From: Halorubrum halodurans
GTDB lineage: Archaea; Halobacteriota; Halobacteria; Halobacteriales; Haloferacaceae
Length of the DNA: 49,282 bases
Assembly (NCBI RefSeq): GCF_002252985.1
Contig: NZ_NHPJ01000121.1
Location: 1 to 49,282, forward strand
Direction: 5' to 3'
Shown: one piece after another, positions 1 through 8,261 of the stretch
How the letters are laid out: the number at the start of each line of letters is the position of its first letter
Position numbering within the stretch: the first letter of the stretch is position 1
The notes under the pieces: model-generated
Told to the model about the DNA's origin: nothing
Seen by the model: only the letters and a program-made list of their open reading frames with translations
Database searches by the model: none
Position numbers and translations under genes: made by a program

Positions 1-180
1 CCTCACACCTCCCCAACCTCGCGGCTCGCGGTTTCACCGCTCGCCGCGTCCCTCGCGTGCTGCTCGCGCACTGTCGGGCGCTCGCAGGCGCGCCACCGCC
101 CCGGCGATCGCTCACTCCTTCGGCTGTATTGATCACAACCGAATCAAGACTATCTCTTGTAGAGGATTTCAACAGAGCTG
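1..180. repeat. Right-hand part of a GC-rich repeat ending in a TIR-like sequence
   Basis: Positions 1 to about 130 resemble 3350-3475 over many short blocks (CCTCAC.CCTCCCC, GGCGCGCCACCG). The copy ends at 166-177 with ATTTCAACAGAG, the same end seen at 3510-3521. The left end lies outside the window. I see no credible protein here, and the long open frames across it are low-complexity GC-rich shadows. It looks like a second copy of the element at 3065-3522. Confidence 0.6.
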
Positions 181-222
181 GTCCGATCGGGCCCGTTCCC
201 GCGCGTCCGCGGCCTCCGAAGT

Positions 223-230
223 CCCTAAGA
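223..230 (+). promoter_or_regulatory. TATA-like element of the cbiX gene
   Basis: CCCTAAGA is centred about 26 nt before the ATG at 253, as expected for a leaderless haloarchaeal transcript. It lies only about 45 bp from the end of the repeat copy at 1-180. Confidence 0.45.
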
Positions 231-252
231 GCGGCGCGCCCCCAGATCGGGT

Positions 253-1122
253 ATGCAGTCGCTCGTCATCGTCGCGCACGGCTCCCACCTCAACCCGGAA
301 TCGAGCGCGCCGACGTACGACCACGCCGACACGATCCGCGCGTCCGGCGCGTTCGACGAGGTGAAGACCGGCTTCTGGAAGGAGGAACCGCACTTCCGGG
401 AGGTGCTCCGCACCGTCGAGGGCGACGAGGTGTACGTCGTCCCGCTGTTCGTCTCCGAGGGCTACTTCACCGAACAGGTGATCCCCCGCGAGCTCCGCCT
501 GGAGGGCTGGGACGTCTCCGAGTGGGACTCAGACGGCCTCTCCGCGGACCAGGCCACGCTCGTCGCCGAGGACGTCGGCCGCGAGGTCCACTACTGCGGC
601 CCCGTCGGCACCCACCGCGCGATGACGGACGTGATCGAGCGCCGCGCGGAGTCGGTCACCGGCGACCCCGACGTGGGCGAGGGGTTCGGCCTGGCGGTCG
701 TCGGGCACGGCACCGAGCGCAACGAGAACTCGGCGAAGGCGATCGAGTACCACGCCGACCGGATCGCGGAGCGCGGCCGCTTCGACGAGGTGAAGGCGCT
801 GTACATGGACGAGGAGCCCGAGGTCGACGACCTCCCCGAGCACTTCGAGAGCGACGACGTCGTCCTCGTCCCGCTGTTCATCGCCGACGGCTACCACACC
901 CAGGAGGACATCCCGGAGGACGTGGGACTCTGTGAGGACCACACGGAGGGGTACGACGTGCCGGAGACGGTCGGCGGCACCCGGATCTGGTACGCGGGCG
1001 CGGTGGGCACCGAACCCCTGATGGCCGACGTGATCTTGGAGCGCGCCGCCGACGCCGGCGCGGACCTCGGCGACGCGCTCGCGGCCGTGCGTGAGACCAC
1101 CCGCGTCGCCGCGGGGGACTGA
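253..1122 (+). CDS. cbiX: CbiX-type sirohydrochlorin cobaltochelatase family protein
   Basis: The 289-residue protein has two chelatase half-domains in tandem, each opening with the family's metal-site histidine. The first is VIVAHGSHL with His9, the second VVGHGTERN with His152. CbiX proteins insert cobalt (SirB relatives iron) into sirohydrochlorin on the anaerobic cobalamin or siroheme route; the substrate here is inferred from the family. Length fits the two-domain form and there is no His-rich tail. The ATG has a TATA element 26 nt upstream. The next gene starts 2 nt after the stop, so the pair is probably one transcript. No other cobalamin genes are in the window, so this may be one of several chelatase paralogues. 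Confidence 0.85.
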   Translation: MQSLVIVAHGSHLNPESSAPTYDHADTIRASGAFDEVKTGFWKEEPHFREVLRTVEGDEVYVVPLFVSEGYFTEQVIPRELRLEGWDVSEWDSDGLSADQATLVAEDVGREVHYCGPVGTHRAMTDVIERRAESVTGDPDVGEGFGLAVVGHGTERNENSAKAIEYHADRIAERGRFDEVKALYMDEEPEVDDLPEHFESDDVVLVPLFIADGYHTQEDIPEDVGLCEDHTEGYDVPETVGGTRIWYAGAVGTEPLMADVILERAADAGADLGDALAAVRETTRVAAGD

Positions 1123-1124
1123 CC

Positions 1125-2357
1125 GTGGCTGACCCGACCCCCGACGCCGCTCCCGCGGCCGGCGACGACGGAGCGGCGACGACCGACGACGACCTCACGG
1201 TCCCCGAGATCGACCTCCCGAGCGACGCGTTCGACGCGGTGCTCTCGGCGCTCTCCGAGATCGCGCCCGACGAGCGGCTTCGATTCGAGGGGTTCGCGGT
1301 CGGGCGGGACGCCGAGGACGAGGACGCCGGCGACGCCGGCGACGCCGCCTACGTCCTCGACCCCGCCGGCGACGACGCCCGGACGGGGCTGAGCGAGCGC
1401 GACCTCCACGCCGCGCTCGTCGACCGCGCCGCCGCCGTCACCGACTGGTACGTCTTCGAGCGCGTCGTCGGCGAGTTCGGCCCCCGGCGGGCGTTCCTGC
1501 GGTGGATCGAAGACGCCGACGGCGCGACGGTGGAGGCCCGATACGCCGCGCTCGCGGCAGGGATCGAGCGCGCGTGGGGCCAGCTCCGGATCGCGGCCAC
1601 GATCACCGACCGCGGCGAGCGCCGGTACGAGGTGCGTCACGCGGCGGACGCGGGCGTCCCCCGCGAGGAGCTGACCGCCCACGACGACCCGCTCGACGCC
1701 CGCGAGATCGTGAAGCTGGACGGGACGGGACGGTACCGGCCGCTCAAGACCGCGCCCACGCTGCGGACCGGGTGGGTCTTCCCCGATCTGGGGCCGAAGG
1801 CGGTCTACGAGACGGTCGAGACGATCTATCCGGCCACGATCGCCAACTGGCACCGCGAGCGCGAGGGCGAACTCGACGTGAACCACTGGCGCGGGACGAT
1901 GGAGCGGCAGTCGGGCATCTACGGCGTGGTCAAGACGTGGGACCGCGGCGAGGGCCACGAACACGTGAACTGGGTCGCCGAGGCGTGCTGTGACGACTCG
2001 CAGTGTCTGAAACGTCGGGAGTGGGAGTACGACGACGACACCGACCTCGACGTCGACGGCGGCGACGGCGTCTTCCCCTGCCGGGAGCCGTGCTCGGTCG
2101 TCGTGAGCGCCGCCCGCAAGTGGACCCGTCTGGAGAGCGAGCAGCCGCGGACCTACGAGTTCGAGCTCACCCCGAGCGAGAAGGAACAGCTCGAGGCGAT
2201 CGTCGACGCGGTCGCGGACGGCCGGATCGACGAGATCCGCGAGGCCGACACGAAGGAGGGCGCGAACCGCTACCGAACGCGGTTCCTCCGCGCGAAGCTG
2301 TTCGACGAGGACGGGAACCTCGGCGGCGTGCCGACTGACCCGGACGACGCCGAGTAG
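1125..2357 (+). CDS. DR2241 family protein, Cys-rich, paired with CbiX
   Basis: The start is GTG, two nucleotides after the cbiX stop, giving 410 residues. The N-terminal 30 residues are a low-complexity Ala/Asp tail. The core contains five cysteines in two groups: Cys288, Cys289 and Cys294, then Cys319 and Cys323. That spacing suggests an Fe-S or zinc site. I recognise the protein as the DR2241 family, which is commonly found beside CbiX-like chelatases in haloarchaea; this is family knowledge and not tested here. A role in delivering or oxidising the tetrapyrrole is inference. The C-terminal half is basic and acidic without membrane segments, so a cytoplasmic protein is expected. Confidence 0.7.
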   Translation: MADPTPDAAPAAGDDGAATTDDDLTVPEIDLPSDAFDAVLSALSEIAPDERLRFEGFAVGRDAEDEDAGDAGDAAYVLDPAGDDARTGLSERDLHAALVDRAAAVTDWYVFERVVGEFGPRRAFLRWIEDADGATVEARYAALAAGIERAWGQLRIAATITDRGERRYEVRHAADAGVPREELTAHDDPLDAREIVKLDGTGRYRPLKTAPTLRTGWVFPDLGPKAVYETVETIYPATIANWHREREGELDVNHWRGTMERQSGIYGVVKTWDRGEGHEHVNWVAEACCDDSQCLKRREWEYDDDTDLDVDGGDGVFPCREPCSVVVSAARKWTRLESEQPRTYEFELTPSEKEQLEAIVDAVADGRIDEIREADTKEGANRYRTRFLRAKLFDEDGNLGGVPTDPDDAE

Positions 2358-2533
2358 GGGATTCCGGAGAGCGACGAGTGCTCTGGGATCGCAGCGGCGG
2401 CCCCACGTGAAGTCCGCGATGCCGGATCATCCGTTTCGCTTGAATTCTTTTACTATACTCATGGTTATCGCTGAGGTCGCTAGAAACGAGATCTCAAATC
2501 AAAAATATTTCCATCAAGATTCGGATCTGAATT

Positions 2534-2905
2534 TCACACTAAAACCATTATGAATTGAAATGCGGCATATAGCAGTGCAATCAACACAATGGCTTTGATG
2601 ATCAGGCCGGGCGCATTGTTTGGTATCTCTTCCCATTGCTGAGCTAGACCGGGTTGGTCCGAAGAGCCTCCACTTACTGTATTGCCTCCAAAGATGTCTT
2701 CTCCAAACATTTGTTCCATTTCTCTATCCTGCCGATCCATCATAGCTTCAAATTCGTTGTAGTCGTCAAACCGATTTTTGACGGTACTAACGTATGAAGC
2801 ACTACAATCACAAGCTTCGGCGATCTGCTTGTTTGTTGCATTCGGATTCTGGTACCACGCCAGTAGTATATCTCGTTGTAATTCTGTTTTTTGACTGCCT
2901 GACAT
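2534..2905 (-). CDS. Small helix-turn-helix protein with C-terminal membrane anchor
   Basis: This gene is visibly AT-rich against its GC-rich neighbours. An ATG at 2929 is possible, but the ATG at 2905 has TTAAAA centred 26 nt upstream, so I place the start there (123 residues). Residues 1-50 form a helix-turn-helix that reads like a resolvase/sigma-type domain (NATNKQIAEACDCSASYVST). A polar linker rich in Met, Glu and Gly follows. The last about 24 residues (GLIIKAIVLIALLYAAF onward) are one hydrophobic helix ending at the C-terminus, a tail-anchor arrangement. The function is unknown; a membrane-tethered DNA-binding protein is the simplest reading. Composition and nearby repeats suggest recent acquisition. 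Confidence 0.75.
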   Translation of the reverse strand: MSGSQKTELQRDILLAWYQNPNATNKQIAEACDCSASYVSTVKNRFDDYNEFEAMMDRQDREMEQMFGEDIFGGNTVSGGSSDQPGLAQQWEEIPNNAPGLIIKAIVLIALLYAAFQFIMVLV

Positions 2906-2928
2906 GGTCGTGTCAACACATCCCAACA

Positions 2929-2934
2929 TTTTAA
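2929..2934 (-). promoter_or_regulatory. TATA element of the HTH-anchor gene
   Basis: On the minus strand TTAAAA is centred 26 nt before the ATG at 2905. It overlaps the longer open frame that begins at 2929, which argues against the upstream start. Confidence 0.55.
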
Positions 2935-3064
2935 TTCTTTTTGATAGTCATGTTCTCATCAAATTCCCGAAACAGGAATTCGTATTTGTATTTAAAGTCG
3001 TAAACTTGGACACGCACATGCCGCCGGTTACTCTTGAGGAGCTTTCAATAGACCTCGATTCGTG
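2930..3064. other. AT-rich intergenic stretch, no gene seen
   Basis: The stretch between the HTH gene and the repeat element is AT-rich, without an open frame that resembles a protein. Together with the element it makes a gene-free gap of about 630 bp before polC. Confidence 0.5.
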
Positions 3065-3522
3065 ACTCTGTTGAAATTCCATTTTTCGGACACAAACGCT
3101 TCTGAAACAGCGAATTCATGAAGAACGCCTATCGAACGGGTGCTTCGACGGAGATCGAGGTGGGCAGAACGGGATCGTTGCTGGAGCGGTGAACTCTTCC
3201 AAAGCCCCAGCCACGAGAACTCGCGCGGCTCGCTGTGCTCCTCGCTCAGTCGCTCGTTTCACTCGATCCTTCGCTGCGGTGCTTACGTCGCCGTGCTTCG
3301 TCCTCGCGGCTGCCCCTTTGAGTCCCTCCCCGCTCCGCACAGCCCCGCACCTCACGCCTCCCCAGCCTCGCCGCTCCCTCCGGTCGCGGCGTCCCTCGCG
3401 GGCTCCTCGCGCCCCTTGGGCGCTCGGAGGCGCGCCACCGCTCCGGAGATCGATCGTTGCTTAGGCTGTACAGATCGTAAGGAAAAAGAAAATATTTATC
3501 TCCCTAACAATTTCAACAGAGT
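3065..3522. mobile_element. MITE-like element with perfect 14-bp terminal inverted repeats
   Basis: ACTCTGTTGAAATT at 3065-3078 is repeated exactly in inverted orientation at 3509-3522. The 458 bp between them are GC-rich, low in complexity and contain no transposase. The terminal sequence resembles the ends of IS6-type elements (family ends such as CTGTTGCAAA are known), so a non-autonomous derivative of a haloarchaeal IS6-like element is my inference. I see no convincing target-site duplication. The right end is 37 bp from the polC stop. The interior matches the repeat at 1-180. Confidence 0.6.
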
Positions 3523-3558
3523 TGGATTAATCTATAACCAACCAGCAATGGTGGCCGC

Positions 3559-6500
3559 TCACATGAAGTCCGCGATGCCCGACTGCTTGTTCGTGTCGTC
3601 CTCGAAGATCGACTCCAGGGCGTCCTCGAGCACGTACAGTCGCTGTTTGGTGTAGGGCCGGCAGTCGAACCGCTCCGCCACCTCGATGGCGGTGTCGACG
3701 TACTTGCTCACGGATCCCTCGTGGACGGTGAGGTTCACCCGGCCGCCGCACTCGCGACAGTCGCCCGAGAGGGGCATCCGCCGGTACTTCTCGCCGCAGT
3801 CGAGACACCGCGTCTCCTGGCGCGAGAAGGCCCGGAGGTTCCCGATGATGTCCGGCAGGAAGTGGTACTCGATGACCCGCTCCGCCACGTCCGTCTCGTC
3901 GACAGCGCGAAGCTTCCGGGCGAGTTCGAGCTGGGCGTTCATCTTCTCCATCATGTCGCCGAGCGTCTTGTACGCCGACAGATCCGGCCCCATCGCGATG
4001 TCCGTCGTGTCGTGGGTGTGGTCGAACCCGCGGTACTCGTCGTCGGTGCCGAGCGTGTCCTCGCCGAGCTTGATCCGGTCCTCGACCACCTCCGGATCCG
4101 CCATCTCGCGGGTCGCCTCGTAAAACTCCAGCGGGTACCGCCGCACGATATCCATGTTGTGCGCCTCGTCGTCGATCTCCGAGGGGTCGATCCGCGAGGA
4201 CATCACGAGCGGCGCGTCCATCTTCCCGCCGCGCTGGTTCGGCAGAAACGTCTTCGAGAAGTTGAGAAGACCGTCCATGAGGAGCATCACGCAATCCTCG
4301 TCGCCGTCACATTGCTCTACCCACAATTCGTTTGCAGAGAGTCTGTGAGTGTCGGAAACCGTGATATTGTAGGTGTACTCGACGCCGCTCTCGACGAGTT
4401 CCGCTTCGACGATCTCGTCGACATCGACTCCTCCGTCCGCGCTGGCCGCCGAAGCGTCGGTCGACTGCTCGCGTTCCCCGGAGTGCGCTGCGGGGACGCG
4501 GTCGCCGACCGCCAGTTCACGGGCGGGCGTCCGACGGATCTCGCCGTCGGCGACTCGGAGCATGGTGTGATCCGGCGTGACGCGGATCGTCCGTCCGGAA
4601 CGCGTGCGGATCCGCACGAAGTGGTCCTGACTCGGGTGCTTGGAGACGGCGGTCACCGACCTCGTCGTCCCGTTTCCGCGCTCGTCGATCGACGGGACCC
4701 GAACGTCGCCGTCGAGTTCCTGAACCAGCGTTCCGAAGTCGTCTGTCTCGGGATCACCGAGCCGCGATTCGACGAACGCCTCGATCGATATCTCTCGACG
4801 TTCACCCTCCTCTAGGTACGCGATCGTCGTCGCCGGGTGGAAGCAGTTCCGACGCTTCGCGGCATGAAAGTACGGATGAGCGTATCCGACCGCGGCCGAG
4901 GTAAAACCGATCACCCGTCCGACGGTAGCGGCGCTCGTGTGGGGAGCCATCCCGAACACGAGCTCGCCGACGAGGTCGTCGCGCTCGTTGACCTCGTAGA
5001 AGCGAGGCAGGTCGTAGAACTGCTCGAGGAGGTCGTCGACGAAGTCGGCGGTCCGCAGCATGTGTTCGGCCGCGCCGTCCGAGAGCACCACGTCCTGGAC
5101 CTTGAGCTCGACGAGCTGGTCGTCGTGACGGAGCGGGTCGCCGTCGATGTCGGTCTCGTAGCCCAGCTCCCGGAAGTGGTCGGCCGTGACGTCGAGCTCC
5201 TCGGGCCGGACCGACGTGACCGGGAGGTCGGTCATGTCGTACCGGACCGTCCCGTCCTTGAACGAGGTGACGCCGTTCTTCGCGCGGAGGATCCCCTTCT
5301 CGATGGGTTCGGGCGTCTTGTTCGTCGAGGTGAGCCCCTGGACCCCCTTCAGTATCTCGAAGGCGGACTCCCGCTCACCGACGGACTCCAGCGCCGAGCG
5401 GTAGGCGTCGTTGAGGTCGACCTCCTGACGGGTCGCGGCGGTCACCTCCCACTCACAGCGCGGACACTCGACGCGGCCGGCCTCGTCGGGCTCACAGACG
5501 GTGCCGCAGTCGCCGCACTCGTAGTGGGGCTCGGTGTGGGTGCCGCAGTCGGGACACGCCGACCGGTAGGTGTGGGTGCCGCAGTCGGGACACGCCCGGT
5601 CGGCGACCTCGAGTTCCAGGTGGCCGCGTCGCCCGCGGTCGTCCATCGTCCGGGCCGCCTCCGCCACGTCGCGCTGGGGGCCGCCGGCCTCGTTGATCGG
5701 GAACAGCGTGTGGACCGCCGGGGAGAGGTCGCGGCTCTCCGACTTCTCCGGGCGGCCCATCCGGTTGCCGATCCGGACCGGCGCGCGCTCGCGGACCGCG
5801 AAGGGCGCGACCGCGTTGACCGCCTTCACCGCGTCGTCGCCGCCGTCCCACTCGCGGGCCTCCCGCGGGAGGTCCTCCGGGGTCCACTCCTTTCGCAGCC
5901 CGTCGTCGACCCCGAGCGAGCGCGCGAGCGGCCGCCACGTCGGGATCCGGAGCGCGTCGGGCGTGGCGGCGTGCTCGACGAGCAGGGTCTCGAGCGCGCG
6001 CGCGACCCGCTCTGTGTGTTCGATCGCCAGCACGCCCTCGACGACCTCGCCGCCGGCGACCGCCTCCGCGAGCGCCTCGACGTCGGCGACCGACACGTCG
6101 TGCCAGAGGTAGGTGTAGGCGGGGTGGAGCGGGCAGTCGTACGCCTCCGCCCACTCGAGCGCCGCTCCGGGCTCCGGGCGTTCGAGGTCGACGTTGGGAT
6201 CGTCCGCGAGCGCCTGGACGTCCGCGCCCGCGGCCGCGAACTCCTGGACCCACCACTCGTAGACGTACGACGCGGGCGCGAGCGGGTGGTTGTTCTCGAC
6301 GAACTCCCCGTAGTTGACGAGGTACTCGCCGAGATCGAGGATCTCCTCCACGCCGTTGCGGACCGCGAGCGCCTCCTCGGGGTCGTCGATCCGGCGGACC
6401 TCGCCGTTCGCGAGCTTCACCGTCGGCCCCTCGATGGAGTCGACGGGGACGACGCCCGCGGCCTTCCCCGGCCGCTCGGTCTTGATCTGCGTGCCGGTCG

Positions 6501-7647
6501 CGAGGAAGTCGTCCACGAGGTGCATCGTCGCCGGGTGGACGCCCGCGGTCGCGAACCCGTGGTTTCGCGCGCGGCCGTACCGGAGCCGGAAGCCCCCGGC
6601 CTCCGAGGGGTGTGTGAACACCGGTCGCCCGGCGATGAGGTCCCGCAGGAACTTCCGTGAGGGCTTCGGACGGGGCGGCCCGGCGGGGTCGGCGGCGTCG
6701 TCGCCGCTCGCTTCGTCGGCGTTGCCGTCGGTCGTTCCGTCGTCCCCGCCGTCGCCCTCCCCGGCGTCGTCCCCGCCGCCTTCCTCCTCGCCGTCGCCGC
6801 CGTCCTTCCCGATCGTCCCGTCGATGAGGTCCTGGAGCCACGGCCAGTCGACCTCTTCCAGGTCGCGGGTGTACCGCTGGATCTTCGGGGCCTTGAGCGC
6901 GATCCCCTCCGCGGCGACGAGACACATCCCGCCGCGCGCGGAGTTGGTGTCGACCCGTTCGAGGTCGCGGAAGCCGGAGACCTCCTCGTCGCCGGTGGCC
7001 TCCCCGTCGAGCATGATGGGGATGTTCTCCGCGATGAACTTCGCCTCCTCGTCCTTCGGCGTGTACTGGAGCCCGGTCTCGCGGTCGTAGAGGGCGATCT
7101 CCTCGGCGTACCGCTCGACCTCCTCGGTTCGAGCGTGGTACTCGTCGATCCCCAGAAGCGCCCGCGCGTAGTCGGCCACCAGCACCGACAGCGCCTGTGC
7201 GGTCCCGCCCGCGGAGCGGATCGGTCCCGCGTAGTAGACGTTGATGAACTCGGTGCCGTCGTCGTTCTCCAACAGCTCGACGCGGTCGATCCCCTCGATC
7301 GGCGCGGCGACCACCCCCTCGGTGAGCAGGGCGACGGCGGTCCGGACCGCCCCCTCGATCTTGCCGGCGCGGGAGTCGTAGTCGCCGACGGTGCCCTCGA
7401 CGAAGTCCGTGACGAGCTCGAGGGCCGCCTCCTCGCGGGACATCTCGCCCTCCAGCTCGCGGACGCGCTCCGCGACCCCGTCGATCCCGAGGATGTTCTC
7501 GACGCGGTCGGCCATGTCGCGGGCGACCGGGATCTCGATCTCCGGCTTGGGGTCCTTCCCCTGCGCCTTCGCCGTCCCCGCCACCTCGAACGCCTCGTCG
7601 AGCCGCTCCTCGAGCCGCGCGAAGTAGCGCTCGTCGTCGGCTCTCAT
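3559..7647 (-). CDS. polC: DNA polymerase D (Pol II) large subunit DP2, intein-containing
   Basis: This is the 1362-residue precursor of the catalytic subunit of the archaeal replicative DNA polymerase D. After removal of the intein (residues 935-1112) the enzyme has 1184 residues, normal for DP2. An acidic Gly/Asp/Glu-rich linker lies at about 278-330. Cys-pair zinc ribbons lie at about 682-730 and 1279-1305. The catalytic acidic motif DGDED is at 1114-1118, directly after the intein. DP2 works with the DP1 exonuclease subunit, which is not in this window. The N-terminus (MRADDERYF) is typical, so the ATG at 7647 is kept. The PPC gene ends 34 nt upstream on the same strand, so the two may be co-transcribed. 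Confidence 0.97.
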   Translation of the reverse strand: MRADDERYFARLEERLDEAFEVAGTAKAQGKDPKPEIEIPVARDMADRVENILGIDGVAERVRELEGEMSREEAALELVTDFVEGTVGDYDSRAGKIEGAVRTAVALLTEGVVAAPIEGIDRVELLENDDGTEFINVYYAGPIRSAGGTAQALSVLVADYARALLGIDEYHARTEEVERYAEEIALYDRETGLQYTPKDEEAKFIAENIPIMLDGEATGDEEVSGFRDLERVDTNSARGGMCLVAAEGIALKAPKIQRYTRDLEEVDWPWLQDLIDGTIGKDGGDGEEEGGGDDAGEGDGGDDGTTDGNADEASGDDAADPAGPPRPKPSRKFLRDLIAGRPVFTHPSEAGGFRLRYGRARNHGFATAGVHPATMHLVDDFLATGTQIKTERPGKAAGVVPVDSIEGPTVKLANGEVRRIDDPEEALAVRNGVEEILDLGEYLVNYGEFVENNHPLAPASYVYEWWVQEFAAAGADVQALADDPNVDLERPEPGAALEWAEAYDCPLHPAYTYLWHDVSVADVEALAEAVAGGEVVEGVLAIEHTERVARALETLLVEHAATPDALRIPTWRPLARSLGVDDGLRKEWTPEDLPREAREWDGGDDAVKAVNAVAPFAVRERAPVRIGNRMGRPEKSESRDLSPAVHTLFPINEAGGPQRDVAEAARTMDDRGRRGHLELEVADRACPDCGTHTYRSACPDCGTHTEPHYECGDCGTVCEPDEAGRVECPRCEWEVTAATRQEVDLNDAYRSALESVGERESAFEILKGVQGLTSTNKTPEPIEKGILRAKNGVTSFKDGTVRYDMTDLPVTSVRPEELDVTADHFRELGYETDIDGDPLRHDDQLVELKVQDVVLSDGAAEHMLRTADFVDDLLEQFYDLPRFYEVNERDDLVGELVFGMAPHTSAATVGRVIGFTSAAVGYAHPYFHAAKRRNCFHPATTIAYLEEGERREISIEAFVESRLGDPETDDFGTLVQELDGDVRVPSIDERGNGTTRSVTAVSKHPSQDHFVRIRTRSGRTIRVTPDHTMLRVADGEIRRTPARELAVGDRVPAAHSGEREQSTDASAASADGGVDVDEIVEAELVESGVEYTYNITVSDTHRLSANELWVEQCDGDEDCVMLLMDGLLNFSKTFLPNQRGGKMDAPLVMSSRIDPSEIDDEAHNMDIVRRYPLEFYEATREMADPEVVEDRIKLGEDTLGTDDEYRGFDHTHDTTDIAMGPDLSAYKTLGDMMEKMNAQLELARKLRAVDETDVAERVIEYHFLPDIIGNLRAFSRQETRCLDCGEKYRRMPLSGDCRECGGRVNLTVHEGSVSKYVDTAIEVAERFDCRPYTKQRLYVLEDALESIFEDDTNKQSGIADFM
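4312..4845 (-). mobile_element. Mini-intein in PolC (178 residues)
   Basis: The intein starts at Cys935 (CFHPATTIAYL, block A) and ends at Gln1112 (ELWVEQ), with Cys1113 as the first downstream extein residue. Block B is TPDHTMLRV, with the usual Thr-x-x-His. The block F/G region is YNITVSDTHRLSANELWVEQ. There are no LAGLIDADG motifs, so the homing endonuclease is absent. The C-terminal residue is Gln rather than Asn, and the penultimate residue is Glu rather than His. Gln-ending inteins have been described for PolD large subunits of other archaea. The insertion point is one residue before the catalytic DGDED. Confidence 0.93.
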
Positions 7648-7681
7648 CGCGGCCGCCGGGGCGGAGCCACGGGTCCCGCTC

Positions 7682-8101
7682 TCAGAGCCATAGGTCCAGG
7701 TCGGTGACCGGATCGTGTTCGCGCTCGAGCGGCTCCGCGAACGCTCGGAGGTGGCACTCCCCCGCCCAGACGGTCGCCGAGTCGAGGTGGCCGGCGAGCG
7801 CCTGTCCGCTCGGCCGCGACAACACGGCGTGGGTGTGCGCGAACACGTCCCCCTCCAGAAGCGCGACGTTGCCGACGCAGGCGGCGACCTCGAGCGGCTC
7901 GTCGAAGGTCACCGACCGGTACTCCGTCTCCTCCTGGTCGTAGAACCAGACCTCCGCGTCCTGGACCGCGCCCAGTGCCGAGAACCACCCGGCGTCGACG
8001 TCCTCCTCGCGAGCGAGGTCCTCGATCTCCTCACGCCAGTCGGCTCCCGTCTCGAACCGCGCGACGTACTCCGCCGTCAGTTCGACTTCGCGGTACTGCA
8101 T
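7682..8101 (-). CDS. PPC (DUF296) domain protein
   Basis: The 139-residue protein is a single PPC domain, the plants-and-prokaryotes conserved fold. It has the typical GWFSALGAV and EGDVFAHTHAVLS stretches, the latter with the clustered His of the family's proposed metal site. Bacterial and archaeal members are small trimeric proteins of poorly known function, often called DNA-binding by analogy with plant AT-hook proteins; no AT-hook is visible here. I chose the ATG at 8101 because CTTTTTG is centred about 27 nt upstream; an ATG at 8128 is less likely. It precedes polC on the same strand. Confidence 0.82.
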   Translation of the reverse strand: MQYREVELTAEYVARFETGADWREEIEDLAREEDVDAGWFSALGAVQDAEVWFYDQEETEYRSVTFDEPLEVAACVGNVALLEGDVFAHTHAVLSRPSGQALAGHLDSATVWAGECHLRAFAEPLEREHDPVTDLDLWL

Positions 8102-8125
8102 AGGAACCGGTGACGGGCCACGGGA

Positions 8126-8133
8126 CAAAAAGG
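8126..8133 (-). promoter_or_regulatory. TATA-like element before the PPC gene (possibly also polC)
   Basis: On the minus strand CCTTTTTG is centred about 27 nt before the ATG at 8101. No clear TATA element precedes polC in the 34-nt gap, so this promoter may drive both genes. Confidence 0.45.
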
Positions 8134-8261
8134 CTTCAGTCGAGCGGGGATCGGCCGCGACCGGCAGCAGTCGAGACTGGCCGTGTCAATACTTGTGTGA
8201 CCGTCGAGCCGGAAACGCCGCATCACCCCGAGAGGGTCAGGAGCGGCGTGGCCTCGATCGT

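Noticed and set aside
3056..3530. Target-site duplication around the MITE-like element
   Set aside because: The flanking 8-mers (CGATTCGT and TGGATTAA) do not match.
3140..3655. 171-residue open frame across the MITE-like repeat
   Set aside because: Ser/Pro/Arg low complexity in all frames, spanning non-coding repeat and the polC 3-prime end; no protein features.
4837..6660. 607-residue plus-strand open frame
   Set aside because: It is antisense to polC, with repetitive Val/Asp/Arg composition; a shadow.
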